The position numbers and the translations under genes are program-made. Of a stretch of 57,710 bases of DNA, positions 22,800 to 32,662 are shown piece after piece. Source of the stretch: Gammaproteobacteria bacterium (lineage in GTDB: Bacteria; Pseudomonadota; Gammaproteobacteria; Steroidobacterales; Steroidobacteraceae); contig JANYLH010000006.1 of assembly GCA_025357915.1 (NCBI GenBank), forward strand, positions 1 to 57,710, given 5' to 3'. Numbering within the stretch: position 1 is the stretch's first letter; each line of letters opens with the position of its first letter. The notes under the pieces were generated by a model that did not search any database, had not been told where the DNA came from, and was given only the letters and a program-made list of their open reading frames with translations.

Positions 22800-23696
22800 T
22801 CAGGCCTGCTGGCAGGCCAATGTGCCGCTGCGGCCCGGGACAGTTCCGGCGCCCACCGCACAGGCGGGCAGTGCGGTGATATCCAGCGTGCCGCATAGCG
22901 TCGCCATCGACACCAACTCATGCCCCTGCGCAAGCCAGCCGCTGATCAACCGGGACAGGACCGGAAGCAGCTTCATACCCTCGAGTTCCGCATGCAGTGT
23001 GAATACCTGCGACGGCTGCACCGACGCTTGCGTGAGCTCAAGGATTCTCCCGTGCACATTGCCAGCATCCAGGCCGTCGAGTCCGATCAGCTCATCGAGC
23101 GTCGGCAACGTGGTGGGCAGCTGGGGGACGCGGCTGCGGCGGCCGGCGATCAGGGGCACGAACGGCCCGATGCCGCGGGTATCGGACGCATAGACAAACC
23201 CGAGCTGTTCTTCGAACGCCAGCGCGGCATCGTTCATCTGCCAGCCAGCGGCGCCATGCACCCGCGGCGCACTCGCGAATACAGCCTCGAAACGCTCAAC
23301 AGACAGGCGCATGTGTCGCTCGGTCCAGCCAGCGTCACGGCGCGCGACGAAGTCCTGCCAGGCGACGTGATCGTAGCAATGCACGCCGACCTCGAAACCC
23401 GCGTCGCGCACCGCGCGCATCTGCCCGCCGGCGCGCCGGCCGATGTCCGGCCCGGGCAGCAACGTCCCGTACATGAGCGTGCGCAGCCCGTAATGCTCGA
23501 GCACCGAGGTGCGCGAAACCTTGCCGAGGAAGCCTTTGCGGAAAACCCGGCGAATGGCACGTCCGGTATGGTCCGGGCCAAGGCTGAAAAGGAAGGTGGC
23601 GCCCGCGCCGGCCTGGTGCAGCAGGCGCACCAGCGCGGGCACACCCTCGCGTGTGCCGCGAAGCGTATCGACATCGATCTTGAGGGCGATCTGCAC
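22800..23696 (-). CDS. arnD: ArnD, undecaprenyl-phosphate Ara4FN deformylase
   Basis: A 298-residue NodB-type polysaccharide deacetylase. It starts with MQIALKIDVDTLRG, which supplies the first metal Asp, followed by FEVGVHCYDHVAWQDFV with the metal His residues, and later VFTLHAELEGMKLLPVL. ArnD removes the formyl group from undecaprenyl-phosphate-Ara4FN so that ArnT can use the free-amine form. The start is GTG at 23696, which gives the family N-terminus and follows the arnA dehydrogenase stop by 16 bases; the ATG further upstream would overlap it with unrelated residues. It is the last arn gene of the operon. Confidence 0.88.
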   Translation of the reverse strand: MQIALKIDVDTLRGTREGVPALVRLLHQAGAGATFLFSLGPDHTGRAIRRVFRKGFLGKVSRTSVLEHYGLRTLMYGTLLPGPDIGRRAGGQMRAVRDAGFEVGVHCYDHVAWQDFVARRDAGWTERHMRLSVERFEAVFASAPRVHGAAGWQMNDAALAFEEQLGFVYASDTRGIGPFVPLIAGRRSRVPQLPTTLPTLDELIGLDGLDAGNVHGRILELTQASVQPSQVFTLHAELEGMKLLPVLSRLISGWLAQGHELVSMATLCGTLDITALPACAVGAGTVPGRSGTLACQQA

Positions 23697-23712
23697 GGCC
23701 CGCAGACCGCAG

Positions 23713-24759
23713 CTAGTCGAGCAGGTGCGAAGCCAGCGGCAGCTGCCCGCGATAGGCCTCGAAGATCTGCTGCAGCGCTTCGCGCATGCTGACGCGCGGT
23801 TCCCAACCCAATTCCTTGCGCGTGTTATCAATCTTCGGCACGCGGTTCGCGACGTCCTGGTAACCCTTGCCGTAGTACTCGCCCGAGGTCGTGTCGACCA
23901 GCTTTACCCTGGTGGCGTTGAGCGCGTATTCGGGATATTCGGCCGACATCTTCAACAGCATCTCGGCCAGTTCGCGCACTGAATAGTTGTTCTTCGGGTT
24001 GCCGACGTTGAAGATCTTGCGCGTGGCGCAGCCGTCCTTGTTCTCGATGATCTTCATCAGCGCGTCGATGCCGTCGCTGATCCCGGTAAAGCAGCGTTTC
24101 TGGCTGCCGCCGTCGACCAGCTTGATCGGTTCGCCGCGGACAATGTGACCGAGAAACTGCGTGATCACGCGCGAACTGCCCTCTTTGGCCGAATGCAGGT
24201 TGTCGAGGCCGGCGCCGATCCAGTTGAAGGGGCGGAACAGCGTGTAGTCGAGCTTGCCCTCGGACCCGTAGGCGTAGATCACGCGGTCCATGAGCTGCTT
24301 GGAGCAGGCATAGATCCAGCGCTGCTTCTCGATCGGGCCGTACACGAGCTCGGAATTCGCCGGGTCGAACTCGCCGTCGCGGCACATGCCGTAGACTTCC
24401 GAGGTTGACGGGAACAGCACGCGCTTGCCGTAGCGCACGCACTGGCGAATGATCGGCAGGTTGGCCTCAAAATCGAGCTCGAAGACCCGCAGCGGCTCGC
24501 GCACGTAGGTCGCGGGCGTGGCGATTGCCACCAGCGGCAGCACCACGTCGCACTTGCGGATGTGGTATTCGATCCACTCCTTGTTGATGGTGATGTCGCC
24601 CTCGAAGAATTTCATGCGCGGGTTGGACAGGAGCGGTTCGATGCGCTCGGAATTCATGTCCATGCCGAACACGCTCCAGTCCGTGTCCTTGAGGATGCGT
24701 GTCGAGAGGTGATGGCCGATGAAGCCGTTCACGCCGAGGATCAGTACTTTCGTGCTCAT
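23713..24759 (-). CDS. arnA: ArnA dehydrogenase/decarboxylase as a separate protein
   Basis: A 348-residue extended SDR, equivalent to the C-terminal domain of E. coli ArnA. It oxidises and decarboxylates UDP-glucuronate to UDP-4-keto-pentose. It has the Rossmann motif VLILGVNGFIGHHLSTRIL, then PLVAIATPATYV, STSEVYGM, the YACSK catalytic Tyr/Lys and LFRPFNWIGAGLD, all typical of ArnA. In most enterobacteria this domain is fused to the formyltransferase; here the two are adjacent genes. ATG at 24759 starts MSTKVLILG. It follows the formyltransferase gene by 27 bases. Confidence 0.9.
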   Translation of the reverse strand: MSTKVLILGVNGFIGHHLSTRILKDTDWSVFGMDMNSERIEPLLSNPRMKFFEGDITINKEWIEYHIRKCDVVLPLVAIATPATYVREPLRVFELDFEANLPIIRQCVRYGKRVLFPSTSEVYGMCRDGEFDPANSELVYGPIEKQRWIYACSKQLMDRVIYAYGSEGKLDYTLFRPFNWIGAGLDNLHSAKEGSSRVITQFLGHIVRGEPIKLVDGGSQKRCFTGISDGIDALMKIIENKDGCATRKIFNVGNPKNNYSVRELAEMLLKMSAEYPEYALNATRVKLVDTTSGEYYGKGYQDVANRVPKIDNTRKELGWEPRVSMREALQQIFEAYRGQLPLASHLLD

Positions 24760-24786
24760 AGGGTTCTTCCGCCTGGTTCCGTTGTC

Positions 24787-25713
24787 TCAGGGCCGGCCGC
24801 TCCCGAGCGCCAGCGCCGCAGTGCCAAAGCGCGCGTGGAATGCCGCCGCGTCGCGCACCTGTCCGTCGAGTTCGAACTCCAGCAGGCGCAGCGCGCCATC
24901 GTGGCACAGAGCCCGCACTTCACCATCGACCCAGCGCAGCTCGGGCTGCGACGCGCCCGGCCCACCCGCCGGCAGTGACCGCAAGATCAGCAGCGGCATG
25001 CCTCCAGCCGCGGAAAAGGCCCCCGGATAGGGCGGCGCCACCGCGCGGACGAGATTGTGCACGGCCACCACCCCCAGGCGCCAGTCTATCGCGCCGTCGG
25101 CTTGCGTGCGGCGCCCGAAATAGCTGGCGTCGGCGGCGTTCTGGGGGCGCAGCACGGCGGTGCCCGCCAGCAGCGCCGGCAGCGCACGATTGAGCGTCAG
25201 TTCCGCGGCCACGGACACCTTGCGGAACACTTCGACCGCCGTATCGTCCGGCAGGATCGGCACGGCCTGGGCGTCGACGATGCTGCCGGCATCGGCCTTG
25301 ACGGTCATGGCGTGCAGCGTGGCGCCGGTCTCGCGCTCACCATTCAAAACCGCCCAGTTGACCGGCACCCGGCCGCGGTATCGGGGCAGGAGTGAGCCGT
25401 GCATGTTGAAGGCGCCGCGCGGGGCCGTTGCCAGCAGCTCCGCTCCCAGCATGTGCCGGTAATAAAAAGAGAACAGGAAATCGGGCCGCGCGGCCTGTAC
25501 GCGCGCCAGCAATTCGGGCGTATTGGCATTCGCCGGTGTAATCACCTCAAGGCCATGCCAGCGCGCGTGGCGCGCCACGCTATCGAACCAGATCTGCTCG
25601 TCGGCCGAGTCTTCGTGGGTGACGACCAGCGGCACGGCGACGCCCTGCCCCAGCAGCACGCGCAGGCACCGCACGCCCACGTCGTGGTAGGCAAAGACGA
25701 CCGCGCGGATCAC
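24787..25713 (-). CDS. ArnA formyltransferase as a separate protein
   Basis: A 308-residue formyltransferase, equivalent to the N-terminal domain of ArnA. It transfers formyl from 10-formyl-THF to UDP-Ara4N. It opens with RAVVFAYHDVGVRCLRVLL and has FNMHGSLLPRYRGRVPVNWA, containing the catalytic Asn-His and the SLLP loop, and GATLHAMTVKADAGSIVDAQ with the conserved Asp. The C-terminal domain resembles that of Fmt. The start is GTG at 25713, overlapping the arnC stop as GTGA. Being encoded separately from the dehydrogenase is a departure from the usual bifunctional ArnA. Confidence 0.87.
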   Translation of the reverse strand: MIRAVVFAYHDVGVRCLRVLLGQGVAVPLVVTHEDSADEQIWFDSVARHARWHGLEVITPANANTPELLARVQAARPDFLFSFYYRHMLGAELLATAPRGAFNMHGSLLPRYRGRVPVNWAVLNGERETGATLHAMTVKADAGSIVDAQAVPILPDDTAVEVFRKVSVAAELTLNRALPALLAGTAVLRPQNAADASYFGRRTQADGAIDWRLGVVAVHNLVRAVAPPYPGAFSAAGGMPLLILRSLPAGGPGASQPELRWVDGEVRALCHDGALRLLEFELDGQVRDAAAFHARFGTAALALGSGRP

Positions 25714-26665
25714 GGCGGATCTTGCGGCCGTTCGAGCACCGCCGCAACGAGGTAGCGCGGCCGGCGGCGCACTTCCTCGTAGATGCGCCCGATGTACTCG
25801 CCCAGCAACCCCAGCCCGAACAGCGTGACGCCGATCAGCAGGAAGGCAATGGCGAACAGCGTGAACACGCCCTGCTCCGCCGGGTCGGCGCCGTAGACCA
25901 GGCGACGCACCACCAGAGCGGCACCAAACAGCACCGACAGCACCGAGACGGCGAAGCCGAAGGCCGAGAACAGCTGCATCGGCACCGTGGAGAACCCGGT
26001 CATCAGGTCGAAGTTCAGCTTGATCAGCTGGTACATGGAGTACTTCGACTCGCCCGCGCTCCGGTCCTCGTGGCGCACCTTGATCTCGGTCGGGCTGCTG
26101 GAAAAGGTAAAGGCCAGCGCCGGCACGAAGGTGTTGTTCTCCGTGCACTGGTTGATCGCATCAACAATGGTGCGCGCGTAGCCGCGGAACATGCAGCCAT
26201 GATCGGTGATGCGGATCTTCGTGGTGCGCTCGCGCAGCGCATTGATGAAGCGCGAGGCCCAGCGGCGCCAGGCGATGTCCTGGCGCTGCAGGCGGATGGT
26301 GCCGACATAGTCATGCCCGGCGTCGAGCTCGGCGAGCACGCGCGGAATCTCCTCCGGGGGGTTCTGCAGATCGGCGTCGAGCGTGATGAGATAGCGGCCG
26401 CGCGCGTAGGCGAAGCCGGCGAGGATGGCGCGATGCTGGCCAAAATTCGCCGCAAACAACACCACGCGGGTGACGTCGGCGCGGCGCTCGTACTGTTCGC
26501 GCAGGATCGCGGTCGAGCGGTCGCGGCTGCCGTCGTTGACGAAGATGATCTCGTAGCTGCGCCCGGTTGCATCCAGCGCCGGATACAAGCGCCTAAACAG
26601 CGCTTCAAGCACCGCCTCTTCGTTATAGACCGGAATGACCAGCGAGATTTCCGGCGCGGCGCCGC

Positions 26666-26669
<4 letters not shown>
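25710..26669 (-). CDS. arnC: ArnC, undecaprenyl-phosphate Ara4FN transferase
   Basis: A 319-residue GT2 glycosyltransferase that moves Ara4FN from UDP to undecaprenyl phosphate on the cytoplasmic face. The domain starts with EISLVIPVYNEEAVLEALFR and has the donor motifs IIFVNDGSRDRS and LITLDADLQNPPEEI. Two C-terminal membrane helices follow (LFSAFGFAVSVLSVLFG and LFAIAFLLIGVTLFGLGLLG), then EYIGRIYEEVRRRPRYLV. ATG at 26669 overlaps the arnB stop as ATGA. A longer in-frame extension upstream is an alternate-frame shadow of arnB. Confidence 0.92.
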
Positions 26670-27844
<1,175 letters not shown>

Positions 27845-27864
27845 GGATGCCAGGGTTCCCGCGC

Positions 27865-28248
27865 CTAGGTGCCGCCGGAGCTGCGCGCCACCAGCCAGAC
27901 ACCGACCAGGATGATGCCGACGCCGGCCAGGCGCGTGCCGCTGAGGTTCTCATCGAACAGCCACCAGGCGGCCAGCGCATTGACCACGTAACCCAGCGAC
28001 AACATCGGATAGGCGACGCTGACCTCGACGCGCGCCAGCGCGAGGATCCAGAACACGACGCTGAGCGCGTAGCAGCCGAGCCCGGCGATGATGGGCACGT
28101 TGAACACCAGCTTGCCGGCGATGGCCATGGCGTTGCTGACGCGCAGTTCGACCTGCGCGAGTGACCCCGCGCCGGCCTTGAGCAGCAGCTGGGCGATGGC
28201 GTTGAGCAGGACTCCCGTGAGCACCAGCGCGAGCTGTGGACCCTTCAT
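27865..28248 (-). CDS. arnE: ArnE-like EamA/SMR flippase subunit
   Basis: A 127-residue four-helix protein of the EamA/SMR type, with LNAIAQLLLKAGAG near the start and SVAYPMLSLGYVVNALAAWW and LAGVGIILVGVWLVAR near the end. ArnE and ArnF together are thought to flip undecaprenyl-phosphate-Ara4N across the inner membrane. Only one subunit gene is found here, so it may work as a homodimer or with a partner elsewhere. ATG at 28248 overlaps the arnT stop as ATGA, and arnB follows 20 bases downstream. Assignment as ArnE rather than ArnF is by position. Confidence 0.78.
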   Translation of the reverse strand: MKGPQLALVLTGVLLNAIAQLLLKAGAGSLAQVELRVSNAMAIAGKLVFNVPIIAGLGCYALSVVFWILALARVEVSVAYPMLSLGYVVNALAAWWLFDENLSGTRLAGVGIILVGVWLVARSSGGT

Positions 28249-29885
28249 TGCCGGACTACCGCGACCAGGGAAGGCGCAGTGTATATCACGCGCATCGGCA
28301 GTCCCATCCGCTGCAGCAGGGCGTAGCTGGATGGGCGGATCACCGCCAGCGCATCCGTTTCGGTCCGCCAGCGGGATGCGAAGGAGTCCAGGTCGGGCAA
28401 GCCCCGGGCGGGCTCCTGATTCAGGCCAAAATCGAGCTCGCCGCGATACCCCACCAGGGTGCAGGTGCGGCGCAGATAGAAAGGAATGGACTGCTCGTAG
28501 TCATCGACGCAGTAGAACGCAGTGCCGGGGTGCAGCTGCGTCGCTGCCGCGGCCACCAGGTCGTCCAGCTCTCGCTGCCGCGGCAGCTGGCCGGCGGCCG
28601 GCAGCAGGATTACCAGCATGGCGGTAACACCCAGCGCGGCCAGCCCGGTCGCGATCAGCGGGCCGCGGCGCACCGCCAGCCAGGCAGCTGCGCAGGTCAA
28701 CAGCCCGGCCAGGAGCAGGCCCGCGACGATCAGCGGCACCGCGGGCCCCGGCGGTATTTCAAGCCGCACCACGGAACCGGACGACAGCGCCAACCACAAG
28801 GCCACGGCGCCGAGCAGCAGCCAGGTCGCACCCGAGATGGCCAGCGTGCGCCGCAAGAGCGGCCGCTCGAGCGATGCCAGGCACTGGCCGGCGAGCAGGC
28901 TCAATGCCGGGAACAGCGGCAGGATGTAGGGAATCAGCTTCGATTGCGAAAGCGAGAAGAACGCGAAAGTGAAAACGATCCAGATGGCGAGCAGGAGTGT
29001 CGCACCATCGCCGGCGCGGACATTGCGCCAGCTGCGCCGGACGATGGCCGGAAGCAGCGGCGTCCACGGCATGAAGCCCAGCAGCAGCACCGGGATGAAG
29101 AACCAGTCCGGCTGGTAACGCATGTGCACGCGCGTGAGGAAACGCGTGAACTGCTCGTGCACGAAGAAGAATTGCGCAAAGCCCGGGTTGCGCTGCTCGA
29201 TCAGGTACACCCAGGGTCCCGCGAGCAGGAGGAGCGCCGCCAGGCTCCACCAGGGTCGAGCGCGCCACAGCAAACCCCAGTCGCGCCGCAGCACCAGATA
29301 GATCGCAGCGACTGCAGAGGGAATCAGGATGCCGACCAGTCCCTTGGAAAGAAACGCCAGCGCCACGCCCAGCGCCAGCAGCAAGGCGCCGAGGCGCCCA
29401 CCCGCGCCCGCCGTGCCAGGCCGCGCCAGCAACAAGAGGCCGATCAGTGCCAGTTCCAGGGTTGCCGTCAGCCCCATGTCGAGCGTGGAAATTCTCGCCA
29501 GGCCCAGGTAGAGCAATGAGCCGGCCTGCACCATAGCCGCGAGCGCGCCCGCCATCGCGCCGTAGAGGCGCGTGCCAATCCAGGCGGTGAGCAGCACGCC
29601 CAGGAATCCGCTCAGCGCAACCCACAGGCGCGCCGTCCACTCATGTTCGCCGAACACGTCGTAGGCGAGGGCGGTAGCCCAGTACTGGAGCGGCGGCTTC
29701 TCGAAGTATTTCAGGGCATTGAGGCGCGGTGTCACCCAGTCGCCGCTGGCGACCATTTCCCGCGGAATTTCCGCATAGCGGCCCTCATCCGGATTGAACA
29801 GCCGGTAGGACTGCAGCGGCAGGAACCACAGCGCCATTGCGCCCAGGAGCGCCGCTATCCATAGCCTTTGCCTCATCCGCGCCAT
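28245..29885 (-). CDS. arnT: ArnT-like lipid A aminoarabinose transferase (GT83)
   Basis: A 546-residue membrane glycosyltransferase that transfers Ara4N to lipid A on the periplasmic side, giving resistance to cationic peptides. It has the first periplasmic loop motif RLFNPDEGRYAEIPREMVAS, YFEKPPLQYWATALAYDVFG, about 12 membrane helices and KLIPYILPLFPALSLLAGQ. A soluble C-terminal domain ends the protein. ATG at 29885 has AGGT just upstream; ATG at 29876 is an alternative. It is the first gene of the arn operon, which is unusual because in E. coli arnT follows arnD. Confidence 0.88.
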   Translation of the reverse strand: MARMRQRLWIAALLGAMALWFLPLQSYRLFNPDEGRYAEIPREMVASGDWVTPRLNALKYFEKPPLQYWATALAYDVFGEHEWTARLWVALSGFLGVLLTAWIGTRLYGAMAGALAAMVQAGSLLYLGLARISTLDMGLTATLELALIGLLLLARPGTAGAGGRLGALLLALGVALAFLSKGLVGILIPSAVAAIYLVLRRDWGLLWRARPWWSLAALLLLAGPWVYLIEQRNPGFAQFFFVHEQFTRFLTRVHMRYQPDWFFIPVLLLGFMPWTPLLPAIVRRSWRNVRAGDGATLLLAIWIVFTFAFFSLSQSKLIPYILPLFPALSLLAGQCLASLERPLLRRTLAISGATWLLLGAVALWLALSSGSVVRLEIPPGPAVPLIVAGLLLAGLLTCAAAWLAVRRGPLIATGLAALGVTAMLVILLPAAGQLPRQRELDDLVAAAATQLHPGTAFYCVDDYEQSIPFYLRRTCTLVGYRGELDFGLNQEPARGLPDLDSFASRWRTETDALAVIRPSSYALLQRMGLPMRVIYTAPSLVAVVRQ

Positions 29886-29922
29886 CTTACCTGCGCGGGC
29901 GCCGCACCGCCTTAAGTCCGGC

Positions 29923-31557
29923 CTACACGGCCGGCTCGAAGTGATCGGCCCGCGCCAGGCTCCAGGACTCGGCATAGAAGCGGTGCGGGCTCACGCCGCC
30001 AAGCAGCTCGCCCGGCTGCAGGAAAACGTGAGCCTCGGAAAACAGCTGTACGCGCGTCGGACTGATGCGGCGGACCAGATGATGGGGGCGCAATTGCGCG
30101 GGATGCGTGAGCCCGGCGGCGGCCAGGATCTGCGCCAGCGCCTTGAGTGTGTTGCGGTGAAAATACCGCACGCGCTCCGCCTTGTCGGCGACCACCAGCG
30201 CGCGCTGGCGCAGGGGATCCTGCGTGGCCACGCCGGTCGGACACTTGTTGGTATTGCAGCTCTGCGACTGGATACAGCCCACCGCGAACATGAAGGCACG
30301 CGCCGCATTGCTCCAGTCCGCGCCGACGGCGAGCACGCAGGCGATGTCGAAGGCACTGACGATCTTGCCGCTCGCGGCCAACCGCAGCCGCGGGCGCAAC
30401 CCGGCGCCTACCAGCGCGTTGTGCGCGAACAGCAGCCCCTCGCGCATCGGCATGCCGATGTGGTTGGTGAATTCCACGGGCGCGGCGCCGGTTCCGCCTT
30501 CCTTGCCGTCGATGACGATGAAATCCGGCGTGATGCCGGTGGCGAGCATCGCCTTGACGACACCCATGAATTCCCAGGCGTGGCCGATGCAGAGCTTGAA
30601 GCCCACCGGCTTGCCGCCCGACAGCTCGCGCAGGTGTGCCACGAATTCCAGCAGGCCGGTCGGCGAATCAAAGGCGCTGTGCGCGGCCGGCGATACGCAG
30701 TCAACGCCGGCGGGGACGCCGCGCGTCGCGGCGATTTCCGGCGTCACTTTGGCGCCGGGCAGGATGCCGCCATGCCCGGGCTTGGCGCCCTGGCTGAGCT
30801 TGATCTCGATCATCTTCACCTGGGGTGAGGCGGCCTGCGTGGCAAAGCGCTGCGGATCGAAACGGCCCTGCGCATCGCGGCAGCCAAAGTAACCGCTGCC
30901 CAGTTCCCAGATCAGGTCACCGCCGAATTCGCGGTGATAGGCACTGATGCTCCCCTCCCCCGTATCGTGCGCGAAGCCGCCGAGCTGTGCACCACGGTTG
31001 AGGGCGCGGATGGCGTTGGCGCTCATGGCACCGAAGCTCAGCGCGGAGATATTCAGTACGGAGGCCGAATACGGCTGGCGGCATTGCTCGCCGCCCACGG
31101 TGACACGGAGATCCTCCGGCTTCGCCTCGGGTTGCGGGCGCAGCGAATGACCGATGAACTCGTAGCCATCCTGATAGACATCGATCAAGGTGCCGAACGG
31201 CTTTTCGCTCGGCTCGTTCTTGGCGCGCTGGTAGACCAGCGAACGCTGCGCGCGGGAGAAGGGCAGCCGGTCGTCGTCGGCCTCGAGCAGGTACTGGCGG
31301 ATCTCCGGACGTATGCTCTCGACCAGGTAACGGATGTGCCCGATCACCGGATAGTTGCGCAGCACGGCGCGCCGCGTCTGCAGCAGGTCGAGGATACCAA
31401 CCAGGCTGAGTCCGCACCCCAGCGCCAGCATCGCCAGCGGCCAGGGAGCGCCGGGCTCCTGCCACAGATCCCAAAAGCTCATGGCCGCCAGCAGCAGGCA
31501 GCACAGAAAAGCCGTGTAGCGGCTGAGGAGCGAAGCGGAGATCCACCGGCGTTGCAT
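29923..31557 (-). CDS. FMN-binding glutamate synthase-like protein
   Basis: A 544-residue protein. Two N-terminal membrane helices (YTAFLCCLLLAAMSFW and PLAMLALGCGLSLVGI) are followed by a glutamate-synthase central/FMN TIM-barrel. It has LNISALSFGAMSANAIRALN, DTGEGSISAYHREFGGDLIW, KMIEIKLSQGAKPGHGGILP and DFIVIDGKEGGTGAAPVEF. The iron-sulfur cysteines lie in CIQSQSCNTNKCPTGVA. It lacks the amidotransferase domain, so it is a stand-alone flavoprotein of the family whose donor and substrate are uncertain. ATG at 31557 places the helices at the N-terminus. It lies 37 bases before arnT on the same strand, so joint transcription with arn is possible. Confidence 0.82.
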   Translation of the reverse strand: MQRRWISASLLSRYTAFLCCLLLAAMSFWDLWQEPGAPWPLAMLALGCGLSLVGILDLLQTRRAVLRNYPVIGHIRYLVESIRPEIRQYLLEADDDRLPFSRAQRSLVYQRAKNEPSEKPFGTLIDVYQDGYEFIGHSLRPQPEAKPEDLRVTVGGEQCRQPYSASVLNISALSFGAMSANAIRALNRGAQLGGFAHDTGEGSISAYHREFGGDLIWELGSGYFGCRDAQGRFDPQRFATQAASPQVKMIEIKLSQGAKPGHGGILPGAKVTPEIAATRGVPAGVDCVSPAAHSAFDSPTGLLEFVAHLRELSGGKPVGFKLCIGHAWEFMGVVKAMLATGITPDFIVIDGKEGGTGAAPVEFTNHIGMPMREGLLFAHNALVGAGLRPRLRLAASGKIVSAFDIACVLAVGADWSNAARAFMFAVGCIQSQSCNTNKCPTGVATQDPLRQRALVVADKAERVRYFHRNTLKALAQILAAAGLTHPAQLRPHHLVRRISPTRVQLFSEAHVFLQPGELLGGVSPHRFYAESWSLARADHFEPAV

Positions 31558-31695
31558 TGTGACCGGGTTATCGGCCGGATAGCACAGGTCATGAGTGCGC
31601 CAGTGCACACTTGGGTGCGCGACCGCGCGCCCCGGGATATATTCCGGAAAGTCCGCCCTTACGGGGGGCGGCCGCGAAACGGAGAGAGGCAAGCC

Positions 31696-32646
31696 ATGGA
31701 CTACCGAAAACTCACCGGCATGATGTGTGCCGGCATCGTGGGCACGGTGCTCGTTGTCCGCGGGGCGGCCGCGGCTGCGCCCTTAGCGGCGACGCCTGCG
31801 CCCGGCTACTACCGGTGGATGCTGGGGGATTTCCAGATCACCGCACTCAGCGATGGCACGTTGCAGATGTCGCATCAGCAGCTGCTCAAGCACGTAACCG
31901 CTTCGCAGTTGCAACGGGCGCTGAAGCGATCATTCGTCAGCGACCCGGTGACGACTTCGGTCAACGGCTTCCTGATCAACACCGGCGCGAAGCTGGTGCT
32001 GGTCGATACCGGCACCGGCGCTGGCGGCGGCGCCACACTCGGCAAATTGCTCTCGAACCTGCGGGCCTCCGGCTACCAGCCGGAGCAGGTAGACGAGATA
32101 TACATCACGCACATGCACGGCGACCACATCGGCGGCTTGCTGGCAGGGGATCAAGCCGTATTCCCGAATGCGACCGTGCGCGCCGACGCGCGCGAGGCAG
32201 GCTACTGGTTGAGCGAGCGGAGCATGAACGCCGCGACGCCGGACCGGCGCGAGAGTTTCCAGCGGGCCATGGCCGTATTCAAGCCCTACATCGTGGCCGG
32301 CCATTTCAAGACCTTTGACGGCGATACTCAGCTCGCCCCCGGCATCAGGGCCGTGGCCACTTACGGGCATACACCCGGCCACGCCAACTACGTGATCGAG
32401 AGCCGCGGTGAAAAGCTGGTGCTGTGGGGAGACCTGATGCACTCAGCCGCCGTGCAGTTCGTCGACCCGGCGGTGACCATTCGCTACGACTCCGATGAGG
32501 TCGCCGCTGCCGCGCAGCGCCGCAAGGCTTTTGCCGACGCCGCCCGCAACGGCTACTGGGTCGGCGCGGCGCACCTGCCCTTTCCGGGCCTTGGGCACCT
32601 GGGCACGGAAGGCAAAGGTTATCGCTGGGTTCCCGCCGGTCCGTAG
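31696..32646 (+). CDS. Exported metallo-beta-lactamase fold hydrolase
   Basis: A 316-residue secreted MBL-fold protein. The N-terminal signal runs to about residue 27 (AGIVGTVLVVRGAAAAAPLA). The zinc motif THMHGDHIGGLLAG and the later ATYGHTPGHANYVI and LVLWGDLMHSAAVQF provide the ligands of a dinuclear site. The pattern resembles exported MBL enzymes of the lactonase/unknown-substrate class rather than true beta-lactamases. ATG at 31696 follows GGAGAGAGG. It is divergent from the glutamate-synthase-like gene, and the 138-base spacer should hold both promoters. Confidence 0.82.
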   Translation: MDYRKLTGMMCAGIVGTVLVVRGAAAAAPLAATPAPGYYRWMLGDFQITALSDGTLQMSHQQLLKHVTASQLQRALKRSFVSDPVTTSVNGFLINTGAKLVLVDTGTGAGGGATLGKLLSNLRASGYQPEQVDEIYITHMHGDHIGGLLAGDQAVFPNATVRADAREAGYWLSERSMNAATPDRRESFQRAMAVFKPYIVAGHFKTFDGDTQLAPGIRAVATYGHTPGHANYVIESRGEKLVLWGDLMHSAAVQFVDPAVTIRYDSDEVAAAAQRRKAFADAARNGYWVGAAHLPFPGLGHLGTEGKGYRWVPAGP

Positions 32647-32662
32647 GTACCGGTCGACAGCG

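Noticed and set aside
28236-29519. A 427-codon plus-strand open frame opposite arnT, rich in Gln/Arg/Glu
   Set aside because: It reads as the complement of a hydrophobic membrane protein, which always gives charged Gln-rich shadows.
30934-31695. A long N-terminal extension of the metallo-beta-lactamase-fold gene
   Set aside because: The upstream frame lies opposite the glutamate-synthase-like gene and lacks coding sense; ATG at 31696 has a good ribosome site and starts a signal peptide.
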